Assembly (NCBI GenBank): GCA_945873815.1
Contig: CAMCEE010000015.1
Location: 1 to 52,879 of the forward strand
Reading direction: 5' to 3'
DNA: 52,879 bases
Source of the DNA: an uncultured Caryophanales bacterium
GTDB taxonomy: Bacteria; Bacillota_I; Bacilli_A; RFN20; CAG-449
Shown: piece by piece, positions 36,081 through 44,420 of the stretch
Numbering within the stretch: the stretch's first letter is position 1
How the letters are laid out: each line of letters opens with the position of its first letter
Notes under the pieces: model-generated
Told to the model about the DNA's origin: nothing
What the model saw: the letters and a program-made list of their open reading frames with translations, nothing else
The model's database searches: none
Program-made: the position numbers and the translations under genes

Positions 36081-36494
36081 TTAAATCAACTTTCCAAACA
36101 AATGATCAATTTCGTGTTGAATAATTTCAGCAGTAAAACCTGAATATGTTTTAACTAATACTTTAAAATCTTCATTTTGAAATTGTACTTGAATTTTCTC
36201 ATATCTTTCGACATTTTTCTTTCCTTCATGCGATAAACATCCTTCGTAAACTGAATACTTCTTTCCATAATATCTAATGATTCTCGGATTATACATTACT
36301 ACGTATTTGTTTTCATCAATAAAAGCGATAATCGCTTTATTTACTCCAATCATATTCGCAGCCATCCCAACGCATGAGGAAGCATTATCCATTAGCGTAT
36401 CTAATAAATCTCTACCATACACTATATCGTCCCTTGTTGCATTAGTGGAAGGAAGAGAAAGGAAATTATTATCTCTACAAATTTTTCTAATCAT
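36081..36494 (-). CDS. peptide deformylase-like protein
   Basis: 137 residues with the three deformylase motifs: VGMAANMIG (motif I), EGCLSHEG (motif II, metal Cys) and QHEIDHLFG (motif III HExxH). In motif I the usual Gln of GxGxAAxQ is replaced by Met and the protein is shorter than classical Def. I know the same AANMIG form from other gut Firmicutes, so it is a divergent subgroup; activity on formyl-Met peptides is plausible but unproven. ATG lies one base after the upstream lipoprotein stop. Confidence 0.8.
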   Translation of the reverse strand: MIRKICRDNNFLSLPSTNATRDDIVYGRDLLDTLMDNASSCVGMAANMIGVNKAIIAFIDENKYVVMYNPRIIRYYGKKYSVYEGCLSHEGKKNVERYEKIQVQFQNEDFKVLVKTYSGFTAEIIQHEIDHLFGKLI

Positions 36495-36495
36495 A

Positions 36496-37452
36496 TTATC
36501 TTTTACTATATGGCCATCCTTTTAAGCCAATTTCATTGATCGCATATGTATACCATTTTGTACCCGAGTATTCAACGCTATTACCATATTCAATATCAAA
36601 GGAATACATTCTATTATTATATACATCTAATTTCAATGTATAGAATTCTCTATCCGAACTTGGAATTTTACTCTTTGTTATCTCTATTTCTTCACTACCT
36701 ATTTTATTTCTATTCTCGTCGTAGCAAGAAACAATTAATTGAGGTTTATTTTTGATTGTCTTATACGCTGTACTTGAACGAGGAACAAATCTCATCTTAA
36801 TATTGATCTCAACTTTTTCCCAAGGATAAAAGGTTGGAGAACATAATCTTTGTTTATCTTTATTTAAATCTACTCCGTATTTGTCTCCTCTAACTACATT
36901 ATTAGGATTCTTGCTCGTATTATAGTAATAAGTCCATTCAGAATTCATCTCACTATAATCTCCATCATGGAATAAATAATTCTTCCATTCTGATAAGTCG
37001 ACATATGCCTTTTCGACATTGCTTATTGATGTACTAAGAGAAGAAAGTGATGAAGAAACAATTGATTCATTCAAAGATGATGATGCAATATTACTACTAG
37101 ATAATGAGCTAATAGATGTAGAAAGTATAGAATCACTAGAAGATATACTTTCACTACCTTCATCATTTGATGAAGTACTTATTGATGAAGAAACAATTGA
37201 TTCACTCAAAGACGATGATGCAATATTACTACTAGATAATGAGCTAATAGATGAAGAAAAGATAGAATCACTAGAAGATATATTTTCACTACTTTCATCA
37301 CTTGATGAAGTACTTATTGATGAAGATATATTGTTTTGACTTAGTTCAATACTCGAAGAATAAGATTGAGAAGAAGAACTAGATACTTTGTTTACCTTAC
37401 AAGAAGATAATAGTAATAAAAAACCACCTAATAAAAGAAATTGTTTACGCAT
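36496..37452 (-). CDS. Ser-rich lipoprotein with tandem repeats
   Basis: Signal peptide with lipobox LSSC (C18), then a Ser-rich stalk (~20-145) containing two consecutive 45-residue repeats (43-87 and 88-132, about 85 % alike), then a ~170-residue C-terminal domain (AYVDLSEWKNYLFHDGDYS..., rich in beta-strand and aromatic residues) that resembles a carbohydrate-binding fold in composition but matches nothing I can name. The stalk probably spaces the domain from the membrane. Exported; start ATG with GGAGG upstream. Confidence 0.75.
   Translation of the reverse strand: MRKQFLLLGGFLLLLSSCKVNKVSSSSSQSYSSSIELSQNNISSSISTSSSDESSENISSSDSIFSSSISSLSSSNIASSSLSESIVSSSISTSSNDEGSESISSSDSILSTSISSLSSSNIASSSLNESIVSSSLSSLSTSISNVEKAYVDLSEWKNYLFHDGDYSEMNSEWTYYYNTSKNPNNVVRGDKYGVDLNKDKQRLCSPTFYPWEKVEINIKMRFVPRSSTAYKTIKNKPQLIVSCYDENRNKIGSEEIEITKSKIPSSDREFYTLKLDVYNNRMYSFDIEYGNSVEYSGTKWYTYAINEIGLKGWPYSKR
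37057..37326 (-). repeat. two 135-bp in-frame tandem repeats
   Basis: 37192-37326 and 37057-37191 encode the two 45-residue Ser-rich units of the lipoprotein. Both keep frame; expansion or loss would change stalk length by 45 residues. Confidence 0.85.
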
Positions 37453-37512
37453 AATAAAACCTCCACAATAGATAATATCACATTCATAAACAAATTACCC
37501 AAAAATCTTTCA

Positions 37513-37542
37513 TTGGAGCAATATTTAACATATTTTTATAAA
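37513..37542 (+). promoter_or_regulatory. promoter of the small membrane protein gene
   Basis: TTGGAG, an 18-bp spacer and TATAAA, about 46 nt before the ATG at 37589. Confidence 0.4.
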
Positions 37543-37588
37543 ATTAACCTTTAATAATTTTTAAACGAGTAATCTCATAAAATATTAT

Positions 37589-37957
37589 ATGGCCGAAACC
37601 ACTCTTGAAGAAATAAGAAGATTGAATTTTGAGGATCTTTTATGGGTTATTTTTATTATCCTTGCAATATTAGATATTGTTGGTGATAGGAAGCAAAAAG
37701 AATACCTACGTTCATCAAATATCCAAAAGGCCAAAGATGCAAAAAGAATCTATATAACAATAGTTGTTATCACCGTTCTTCTTTATCTATACTTCGTAGC
37801 AAGAAATTATTATTTCTATAAATTATCCATACATACAGAAGATGAAAGAATTGAATTCATTCGATATATAGGTAGTATAGCGTTACTTGGTGGCTCGTTT
37901 CTCCTTTTATACTATCAAGTAAATACTAAAATATCAGAAGGAGGAGCAGTAATATAA
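37589..37957 (+). CDS. hypothetical membrane protein
   Basis: 122 residues with three membrane helices at about 15-31, 53-70 and 92-108, charged loops and no recognised domain. No clear Shine-Dalgarno sequence before the ATG. It ends 14 bp from the convergent nuclease-like gene. Not recognised. Confidence 0.6.
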   Translation: MAETTLEEIRRLNFEDLLWVIFIILAILDIVGDRKQKEYLRSSNIQKAKDAKRIYITIVVITVLLYLYFVARNYYFYKLSIHTEDERIEFIRYIGSIALLGGSFLLLYYQVNTKISEGGAVI

Positions 37958-37970
37958 TTACTTGAATTAA

Positions 37971-38717
37971 TTAAACACGAAATACGCATTTAGCATTTTC
38001 CATATCCGCAAGAAAATAATGCCATTTTACTTGGACAAAATCTCTTTTAAATGTATTTTTCGAATTATGATTAACATCCCTAAGATATGGTTGAATAGTC
38101 ATTGGACCAATATGGATTGTGTTAAAAGAATAATGCTTCTTGCGTAATATAAAACTTAATAACTCTTCTTTGCTAGTATACACTCCATACTCAGCATTTC
38201 CATAATAGAAATAATCTACTCCATTTGATCGATATTCATTCCCTTTTATCGCCGAACGATAGAACATTTCTGTGATTATTTTTGATGAATTTAATTCTTC
38301 ATTTGCTTTCTTTATTTGATTTTTCATTTCGTTGATTAATTCTTCATAAGGTTTTCTCACCTTTCCTTCTCCAGTTAAAGTTCCATCACCATAATGAAAT
38401 AGTAATATCGTCTTTTGCGTTTCTTTACTTACACCTAATTCTCTTAAAAATAGAATAAAATCCTTAATTCTCTCAAGATGCATGGCATCAGTTTTCCCAG
38501 ATTTGACACTAATAAACTTTATTCGATTCTTGTATGTGATATAGATATCTGGTTTTGCAGTACGAGTAAATAAACTTGCATTAAATGGCACTTCTTCATC
38601 GATATTACCAAATAATTCTTTCAAGAAAGAACGAATATTACTATTAACTTCTAATATTGTTTTTCCGTTTATTTCTTCAACTAATCTTTTTTCATTGCTT
38701 ATTCCATTATTTTTCAT
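37971..38717 (-). CDS. PD-(D/E)XK nuclease-like protein
   Basis: 248 residues. The central stretch KPDIYITYKNRIKFISVKSGKT...MHLE has a PD, a beta-strand ending in xVK, and a following HLE, the layout of a PD-(D/E)XK core in which the middle acidic residue is Ser and the trailing Glu may replace it. I know similar short proteins (ISIKSG motif) from Firmicutes next to restriction genes. No methylase or other defence gene is adjacent. AGGAGA lies upstream of the ATG. Function is inference. Confidence 0.5.
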   Translation of the reverse strand: MKNNGISNEKRLVEEINGKTILEVNSNIRSFLKELFGNIDEEVPFNASLFTRTAKPDIYITYKNRIKFISVKSGKTDAMHLERIKDFILFLRELGVSKETQKTILLFHYGDGTLTGEGKVRKPYEELINEMKNQIKKANEELNSSKIITEMFYRSAIKGNEYRSNGVDYFYYGNAEYGVYTSKEELLSFILRKKHYSFNTIHIGPMTIQPYLRDVNHNSKNTFKRDFVQVKWHYFLADMENAKCVFRV

Positions 38718-38802
38718 ATATTAATTCATCTCCTACTAATATAATTCGTAGAAAAACAAAAAAATTCTTTTAAATAATTAAATAAATATTAATATGTGGG
38801 AT

Positions 38803-38831
38803 TTGCAATATATATCTTATTCATTTAAAAT
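38803..38831 (+). promoter_or_regulatory. promoter giving a leaderless mRNA
   Basis: TTGCAA, a 17-bp spacer and TAAAAT. Seven bases after the -10 box is the A of the ATG at 38838. Confidence 0.55.
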
Positions 38832-38837
38832 CAAAGT

Positions 38838-40145
38838 ATGAAAAGAATCATCTTGCTATTACAATTATTTCTACTTATTTTGTGTTCTTGCAGTTTTATT
38901 ACGTCTAATTCGAAGGCAAGCAGCACACTTTCTTCATCTATTAATAATATGAATACTATTTCTTCTTTTGAAATTAGAAGAAAGAGCGCTGAGAATAAAA
39001 TGAATGAGAATCTAATTTTTACTAATGGTGGATTTAATTCATTTGAAGTGGTTGCAAAAAGCAATAGTGGTGATGTCATTAACATTTCATCATCAAGTGT
39101 TTCCTGGAAAAGTTCCAATAAATCAATATTTGATGTGGATTCATCTGGTAATGTTACAGGAAAATCAAATGGAGAAGCTATATTATCCGCGACATATAAT
39201 TCATATGAAGCTTATCTATTATTAAACGTAAAAACGATAGCCAAAACATTTAATAAAAAAGAAAATGAAATAGAATATCGAAAAGGATCTACATATTCTT
39301 TTCCGTTAGAGCTAACTCCACAGAATGCTTCTTTATCAATTGAAATATCTAATCCTAATATTATCAAATTATCTTCAAATAACAATTCTTTCACCGTCAT
39401 TGGAGTAGGAACATGTAATATATCTATTACCGCATATACTTCTTATCATGGAGATACAAAAACATATGACTACCAAATCACAACAAATGATTATTATGCA
39501 CCGGTATTCTATCATAATAACCAAAAAACAAATAAAGGAGTAATTACTTTTGCAATTAATAAATACACTTCATTTTCCTTTTCATCTTGGGGGATCAAAG
39601 CGATAAGTTTTGATGAAAAAGATTTATCGTCCTCGATAGAATATTATTCTGGAGAATATGATTTTACTAATGTAGGAGAATATAGCATCATGTTAATAGC
39701 AAAAGACTTAACTAAAAATGCTTGTTCATTCTTTAATTTGATTATGATTATTACTGAATACGAGGAAGTCGCAGTACAATCACCAAATAAAGCATTTGAA
39801 ATATCCATCACTTCTTACGAATTCATTAATGTAAGTGATGAATCATATTTAATCAATGGAATTATCTTCTCCATCGATATTACTCTTATTTCCGATTATG
39901 AATATGCAATTGGAACAATTTATTGGGACATATGCTTCTATATAGAAGAAGCATCAAACGGAAAACCTCTACCATACAATGAAAAACCATTTACTTATAC
40001 CATCAAATGCGATAAGGATACACCAAAAACTCAAACATTAACTGCGCGTTTTGATTATAAATTAAAACTAAATCCGGATACATTTTCGATGATTAGTTCT
40101 AGTGTATATCTAAGTGGAAATGCGTATTATTATAGCTACTATTAA
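38838..40145 (+). CDS. lipoprotein with bacterial Ig-like (BIG2) domain
   Basis: Signal peptide with lipobox LCSC (C18), Ser-rich linker, then a BIG2 domain near residues 70-135 (VSWKSSNKSIFDVDSSGNVTGKSNGEAILSA), a second, degenerate Ig-like segment (~140-210: SIEISNPNIIKLSSNNNSFTVIGVGTCNISITA), and a C-terminal ~200 residues I do not recognise. Surface adhesion or cell-envelope role by family. No ribosome site; the predicted transcript start falls on the ATG. Confidence 0.8.
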   Translation: MKRIILLLQLFLLILCSCSFITSNSKASSTLSSSINNMNTISSFEIRRKSAENKMNENLIFTNGGFNSFEVVAKSNSGDVINISSSSVSWKSSNKSIFDVDSSGNVTGKSNGEAILSATYNSYEAYLLLNVKTIAKTFNKKENEIEYRKGSTYSFPLELTPQNASLSIEISNPNIIKLSSNNNSFTVIGVGTCNISITAYTSYHGDTKTYDYQITTNDYYAPVFYHNNQKTNKGVITFAINKYTSFSFSSWGIKAISFDEKDLSSSIEYYSGEYDFTNVGEYSIMLIAKDLTKNACSFFNLIMIITEYEEVAVQSPNKAFEISITSYEFINVSDESYLINGIIFSIDITLISDYEYAIGTIYWDICFYIEEASNGKPLPYNEKPFTYTIKCDKDTPKTQTLTARFDYKLKLNPDTFSMISSSVYLSGNAYYYSYY

Positions 40146-40270
40146 TATAAAATTATATTATCTCATAAACCAATATTTCTTATTAGAGAGGATGTCAAAA
40201 TTGAGATAATCAAGTAGCAGTAATAATCATATCAAAATTAAATAAAATCACTAATGTTCAAGAAACTATC

Positions 40271-40313
40271 ATTCGAACCACAAACCTAGTAGTTCGAATC
40301 TTGCCACCCCTAC
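40271..40313 (+). pseudogene. tRNA-Trp 3' fragment, inverted
   Basis: GTTCGAATCTTGCCACCCCT (40292-40311) matches the T-arm and acceptor 3' half of the neighbouring tRNA-Trp at 19 of 20 positions, but on the opposite strand. An ATTCGAAC at 40271 pairs with GTTCGAAT. A tRNA remnant, or part of a recombination scar. Confidence 0.6.
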
Positions 40314-40327
40314 AATAACCCGTAAGA

Positions 40328-40359
40328 ACAAAAAAAACGATATTTTGAGCAATATCGTT
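40328..40359 (-). terminator. terminator after tRNA-Trp
   Basis: A 9-bp stem (AACGATATT / AATATCGTT) followed by eight T residues on the minus strand; it closes the yqeY-tRNA-Trp transcript. Confidence 0.85.
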
Positions 40360-40373
40360 ATTAGTACCCTGCA

Positions 40374-40447
40374 TGGCAGGGGTGGCAAGAATCGAACTCG
40401 CATCAGCGGTTTTGGAGACCGTTGTACTACCACTGTACTACACCCCT
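40374..40447 (-). tRNA. tRNA-Trp (CCA)
   Basis: Acceptor AGGGGTG / CACCCCT, discriminator G, encoded CCA, T-loop GTTCGATTC, and anticodon loop CTCCAAA with anticodon CCA. It lies just downstream of yqeY on the same strand. TGG, not TGA, is the tryptophan codon, consistent with the standard code. Confidence 0.93.
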
Positions 40448-40459
40448 AGTGTGTGATTA

Positions 40460-40876
40460 CTAAATTGATTTAGCAATCTTACTAACTAAGCCCATATCAA
40501 CTTTACCAGCAAAGTTAGTTTTAAAATGTTTCATAACTGATGGGATAGATTTATCATCTAATTTTAAGATTTCCTCTTTAATTTCTTCTTCAGTTAACAT
40601 CTTTGGTAAGTATTTTTGAAGTACTTCTTTTTGATGAATGAAGGATGATACATCTCTTCCTGCTGCTTCGAACGATGATTTTTCATCATCCAATTCTTTA
40701 ATAGTTTTTTGAATGATTTTTAGCATATCAACATCAGAAATTTCTGTTCCTTTTTCTCTTAGTTCAATTGAAGCAAGAAGATACTTATTTGCAATGATAT
40801 CATAGATTGCTCTTGCATCTGAATCTTTCTCTTTCATTGCGATCATTTTAGCTTTTTTGATTTCATCAATTAACAT
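40460..40876 (-). CDS. YqeY/GatB-related protein
   Basis: 138 residues matching the YqeY family, related to the C-terminal tail domain of GatB/aspartyl-tRNA amidotransferase. Motifs: AMKEKDSDARAIYDIIANKY, KTIKELDDEKSSFEAAGR, and IPSVMKHFKTNFAGKVDMGLVSK. Function unknown; possibly tRNA-binding. Confidence 0.9.
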   Translation of the reverse strand: MLIDEIKKAKMIAMKEKDSDARAIYDIIANKYLLASIELREKGTEISDVDMLKIIQKTIKELDDEKSSFEAAGRDVSSFIHQKEVLQKYLPKMLTEEEIKEEILKLDDKSIPSVMKHFKTNFAGKVDMGLVSKIAKSI

Positions 40877-40936
40877 ACTTTCTCCCTCGACGCATTTACA
40901 ATATTAGCACACTTATTTTTATACTTCAAGTATTTT

Positions 40937-42793
40937 TTATTGTCTCGATAGATATTCTATTTCAAGTTTTTCTAACTCGTTTGTTAAGGAAATAATCTCT
41001 TCTTCTATCGCTTTCATTTTCTTTAAATCTAAATAATTTTCTTCTTCAAATTGCGATTCTTTTAATTCTTTAATCTTTCTTTCAATTCGTTCGATTTTAT
41101 CTTCCAATTTACTAGTTGAAATATATTGTTTCTTTTCTTTTATTTTAGGAGCAACTTCATTTTCCTTCTTCTTATCATCTAAAATGAATAATTGTTGTTC
41201 CTTTTCTTTAAAAGTCTCATAATTACCATCATGATAAAATGATTGATGAGAAGTAAAATATAATACCTTATTTGCAATTTCATCAACGAAGAAACGGTCA
41301 TGAGAAACAAAGATGATTGTTCCTTCATAATCATCTAATGCTCTAACAAGAGCTTGTTTAGTTAATAAATCCAAATGGTTTGTAGGTTCATCTAGTAATA
41401 GTAAGTCATATTCTCTTAATATGATTTTTGCAAGCAATAGTCTCATCTTTTCTCCACCAGAAAGCATATCTAATTGCTTAAAGAAATCATCATCATGAAA
41501 ATTAAATTTACCTAGATGATTATAGATTTCTTTTTCACCCATTAAAGGAAACTCTTCTAACATATTTTCAGTCATTGTTTCTTTTCCTTTAATATCTAGA
41601 TGATGTTGATCGATATAACCAATTTTACAACTACGATAACGAACAATATTACCATCAAGTGGTTTAATGTTTCCTAATATACAATTCAATAATGTAGTTT
41701 TACCAGTTCCATTATCGCCCATAATCGCAAGACGATCTTTTCCAAATACTAAAGCATTAATACCAGTGATCAAAGGATTATCATTAGCGTACCCAATTGA
41801 AAGATTCTCTAGTCCAATAACTTTTTTCCCTTCTAATGCTTCTCCTTTAAAAGAAATATTAATAGTTCTTTCCTCACCTTTTGGCTTATCTATTTTTTTC
41901 ATATGTTCTAGTTTCTTTTCTCTATCATGAACACGAGAAACAAATCTAGGTTTATAACGATAGAATTCGATAAATCTCTGCATTCTTGCAATCTCTCTTT
42001 GTTGAACATTAAAAGCCTTTAATTGTGACTCATATCGGGTTTGTTTTTCTTTGACATAATAATCGTAATTACCTTTATACGTTTCAATATGATAATCCTC
42101 TACTTCAATAATCTTCGTAGCAAGAGAATTAATAAAGTATTTATCATGTGATACAAAGACTAGTGTGCCTTCATAACTTTGCAAATAATTTTCTAACCAT
42201 TCAATAGTCGATAAGTCTAAATGATTAGTAGGTTCATCTAATATCAATAAATCTGGTCTTGTAAGAAGTAATTTTACAAAACTCATCTTCGTTTTCTCTC
42301 CACCAGAAAAAGAACTAATTGGTCGAGAAAACTCTTCTTTGGAAAATCCAAACTTAGATAACATCATTTCAATTAAATATTGATAATCATAACCATGATT
42401 GATTTCATAGTAATGTTGTTTCTTACCATATTCATTCATAAGAGAAATATCACTAGGATTATTCGCAAGAGCAATCTCCATCTTTTCTAATTCTTTTCCT
42501 AATTTAATAACATTATCAAAGACTAATAATGCTTCCTCATATAAAGTATTATTAATATCAGTAATCACTTCTTGTGAAAGATACCCAATAGAAATACTCT
42601 TTGATAAAGCAAGAACTCCCTTATTAGGTTTTTCTTTTCCTAATATTAGTTTCAATAAAGTAGATTTTCCAGTACCGTTCGCACCAATAATTGCTAGACG
42701 ATCTTTTTCATATACATTAAATGAAATTCCATCAAAGATATTTTGAGTAGGAAATCCAAACACTAAATCTTGTACACTTAAAATAGTTTGCAT
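40937..42793 (-). CDS. ABC-F family ATPase
   Basis: Two cytosolic ABC ATPase domains with no membrane part: Walker A GANGTGKST (~42) and GDNGTGKTT (~355), signatures SGGEKTK and SGGEKMR, Walker B LLILDEPTNHLD twice. The central linker (ARMQRFIEFYRYKPRFVSRVHDREKKLEHM) is the tRNA-facing arm of ribosome-acting ABC-F proteins, and the last ~100 residues are a Lys/Glu coiled coil. Ribosome rescue or antibiotic protection is inferred. I start at the ATG at 42793 after GGTGA; the frame opening at 42808 begins with TTG. Confidence 0.92.
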   Translation of the reverse strand: MQTILSVQDLVFGFPTQNIFDGISFNVYEKDRLAIIGANGTGKSTLLKLILGKEKPNKGVLALSKSISIGYLSQEVITDINNTLYEEALLVFDNVIKLGKELEKMEIALANNPSDISLMNEYGKKQHYYEINHGYDYQYLIEMMLSKFGFSKEEFSRPISSFSGGEKTKMSFVKLLLTRPDLLILDEPTNHLDLSTIEWLENYLQSYEGTLVFVSHDKYFINSLATKIIEVEDYHIETYKGNYDYYVKEKQTRYESQLKAFNVQQREIARMQRFIEFYRYKPRFVSRVHDREKKLEHMKKIDKPKGEERTINISFKGEALEGKKVIGLENLSIGYANDNPLITGINALVFGKDRLAIMGDNGTGKTTLLNCILGNIKPLDGNIVRYRSCKIGYIDQHHLDIKGKETMTENMLEEFPLMGEKEIYNHLGKFNFHDDDFFKQLDMLSGGEKMRLLLAKIILREYDLLLLDEPTNHLDLLTKQALVRALDDYEGTIIFVSHDRFFVDEIANKVLYFTSHQSFYHDGNYETFKEKEQQLFILDDKKKENEVAPKIKEKKQYISTSKLEDKIERIERKIKELKESQFEEENYLDLKKMKAIEEEIISLTNELEKLEIEYLSRQ

Positions 42794-42857
42794 ATACATC
42801 ACCAGCAATTATTCTACGATATATAAAAGAATAATGAAACAAATAGTAAAAAAATAA

Positions 42858-42886
42858 TTGATTTTAGAAAACAGGTTTGTTATACT
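42858..42886 (+). promoter_or_regulatory. promoter of tRNA-Cys
   Basis: TTGATT, a 17-bp spacer and TATACT, about 28 nt before the tRNA. Confidence 0.7.
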
Positions 42887-42914
42887 AAAATACGCGTTAA
42901 GAAAAGAGCGGAAT

Positions 42915-42989
42915 GGCTCCTTAGCCAAGTTGGTAAGGCAACTGACTGCAACTCAGTGATCATCGGTTCAAATCCGGTAGGAGCCTCCA
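42915..42989 (+). tRNA. tRNA-Cys (GCA)
   Basis: Acceptor GGCTCCT / AGGAGCC, T-loop GGTTCAAATCC, anticodon stem ACTGA / TCAGT with loop CTGCAAC (anticodon GCA), encoded CCA. Confidence 0.95.
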
Positions 42990-43022
42990 AAAAAAATAGT
43001 AAGAGATTTTTTTAAAAAAAAC

Positions 43023-43051
43023 TTGCAAAATCAGTTGAAAAGAATTATATT
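43023..43051 (+). promoter_or_regulatory. promoter of the tRNA-Arg/Pro/Ala run
   Basis: TTGCAA, a 17-bp spacer and TATATT, 12 nt before tRNA-Arg. Confidence 0.5.
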
Positions 43052-43062
43052 ATATTAGCGTT

Positions 43063-43139
43063 GCGCTAATAGCTCAACTGGATAGAGTGTCAGACTACGA
43101 ATCTGGAGGTTGCGAGTTCGATTCTTGCTTAGCGCGCCA
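43063..43139 (+). tRNA. tRNA-Arg (ACG)
   Basis: Acceptor GCGCTAA / TTAGCGC, T-loop GTTCGATTC, anticodon loop CTACGAA (ACG, normally edited to ICG by TadA), encoded CCA. Confidence 0.95.
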
Positions 43140-43140
43140 T

Positions 43141-43217
43141 CGGGAAGTAGCACAGCTTGGTAGTGCACCTCGCTTGGGACGAGGGGGTCGCAGGTTCGAA
43201 TCCTGTTTTCCCGACCA
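43141..43217 (+). tRNA. tRNA-Pro (TGG)
   Basis: Acceptor CGGGAAG / TTTCCCG with a G-U pair, anticodon loop CTTGGGA (TGG), T-loop GTTCGAATC, encoded CCA. One base after tRNA-Arg. Confidence 0.95.
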
Positions 43218-43223
43218 TTATTT

Positions 43224-43299
43224 GGGGCTGTAGCTCACCTGGGAGAGCGCCTGATTTGCATTCAGGAGGTAGAGAGTTCGATCCTCTTCAGCTCCACCA
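43224..43299 (+). tRNA. tRNA-Ala (TGC), copy 1
   Basis: Acceptor GGGGCTG / CAGCTCC (one mismatch-wobble), anticodon loop TTTGCAT with TGC, T-loop GTTCGATCC, encoded CCA. Identical to the copy at 45556. Confidence 0.95.
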
Positions 43300-43333
43300 A
43301 ATTATTAATATCCGATCAATCGGTGAAAATATT

Positions 43334-43367
43334 GTCGTCACTAATATAAATTGGACGACTTTTTTTA
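43334..43367 (+). terminator. terminator of the tRNA run
   Basis: GTCGTC / GACGAC stem with a 14-nt loop, then a T8 run. Confidence 0.8.
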
Positions 43368-43442
43368 TGTTTATTTATCTATTCAAAAATATTTTAAATC
43401 GAACAAGTTGGTTCAAATTTACTTCTTCCAATAATATCTAAT

Positions 43443-44420
43443 TCAGTTTTGTTCATTAATATTCTCTTTATTCGCTAACGAATAAGTAAACAATTTATCA
43501 CTTTCAAGATTTACTTTATTCATATCGATTTTATTAATTTGATGATTATCATAACAAGTATAATAGTAAATCCCTTTTGAAGCATTACAACATGATGTAT
43601 AAATAGTAATCTCATATTCATCTTCTCTCACTTCTACACAGCCTCTTTGTTGATCCACACTATTTAAAATATGAAAGAATTGACTTACACTAGATTCTTC
43701 ATCACCCTTTGAAAGCGAATGAAGTTTAACAAACGAAGCGCGAATAAATCTTGATTGACTCGATAAATCACCTGGAAGTCCAATAGCCCCCATCCCTCGA
43801 CTATATTCATTCAATTCATATACTCCAAAAGATTTTGAAGAAGTTCTTTTCGAAGAAAGATTAATGTAATTATTAAGAGAAAAAAGTTGAATATCAAAAG
43901 GAGGATTATTTGTTAAAACTCCAACAGGATTGTCATAAACTTTTAATCCATCCGATGTAGATTCTAAAGTAATTGATTTATCTTTATCTGCAATTATCCA
44001 GTGTAAATATGCAATTGGAAACTCCGAATTATAAGGAGTATCAACTATATTAATACTTTTAATAGCCTCCATCACTTCAGAAACTGTTTGAAATCTTGAT
44101 AAAAAATATGGAATAACCTCAAAATGCGTTATATTGTTTCTTCCGTTTTCTTTTTTATTATTGTAAACAGCATTATTCACAAAATTAAGTCCTGCAATAC
44201 AAAGACCTTTTTCATTCACTGCTTCATAAAACAATGGATAATTATCATGAATATGCGCCATTCCAATCATTGCAAAATGCGTTTTCATTTCATCAATGAA
44301 TCTAAACTTTATGCAATAATTTCTTGGAACAATCGTAACCTTTTCTCCGAATGATGACTCATAATCTAATGTTCTCCCAAAATAAAAATCATTTGTTTTA
44401 TAAGTAATTGCTGTGCACAT
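43443..44420 (-). CDS. choloylglycine hydrolase family (bile salt hydrolase or penicillin V acylase)
   Basis: An N-terminal nucleophile hydrolase of linear amide bonds. From the ATG at 44420 (GGGGGG 5 nt upstream) the protein starts MCTAIT, exposing Cys2 after Met removal. The family's catalytic and binding set is intact with the usual bile-salt-hydrolase numbering: C2, R16, D19, N79, N171, R224 (GDLSSQSRFIR). 325 residues fits. Deconjugation of taurine/glycine bile salts is the likely role and implies a gut host; penicillin V acylases share these residues. Any longer frame would hide Cys2. Confidence 0.9.
   Translation of the reverse strand: MCTAITYKTNDFYFGRTLDYESSFGEKVTIVPRNYCIKFRFIDEMKTHFAMIGMAHIHDNYPLFYEAVNEKGLCIAGLNFVNNAVYNNKKENGRNNITHFEVIPYFLSRFQTVSEVMEAIKSINIVDTPYNSEFPIAYLHWIIADKDKSITLESTSDGLKVYDNPVGVLTNNPPFDIQLFSLNNYINLSSKRTSSKSFGVYELNEYSRGMGAIGLPGDLSSQSRFIRASFVKLHSLSKGDEESSVSQFFHILNSVDQQRGCVEVREDEYEITIYTSCCNASKGIYYYTCYDNHQINKIDMNKVNLESDKLFTYSLANKENINEQN

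Noticed and set aside
37019-37339. 106-codon acidic frame (LIDEETIDSLKDDDAILLLD) on the plus strand
   Set aside because: It is the antisense reading of the Ser-rich tandem repeats of the lipoprotein gene; the repeat pattern explains it.
38720-38740. AATTCATCTCCTACT shared with the left edge (61-75)
   Set aside because: At 38720 it is simply the complement of the nuclease-like gene's ribosome site and spacer, and the hairpin and GGGG half are missing, so it is not a second IS end.
43157-43441. 94-codon frame across tRNA-Pro and tRNA-Ala
   Set aside because: It is tRNA sequence read as protein ([15 protein letters not shown]).
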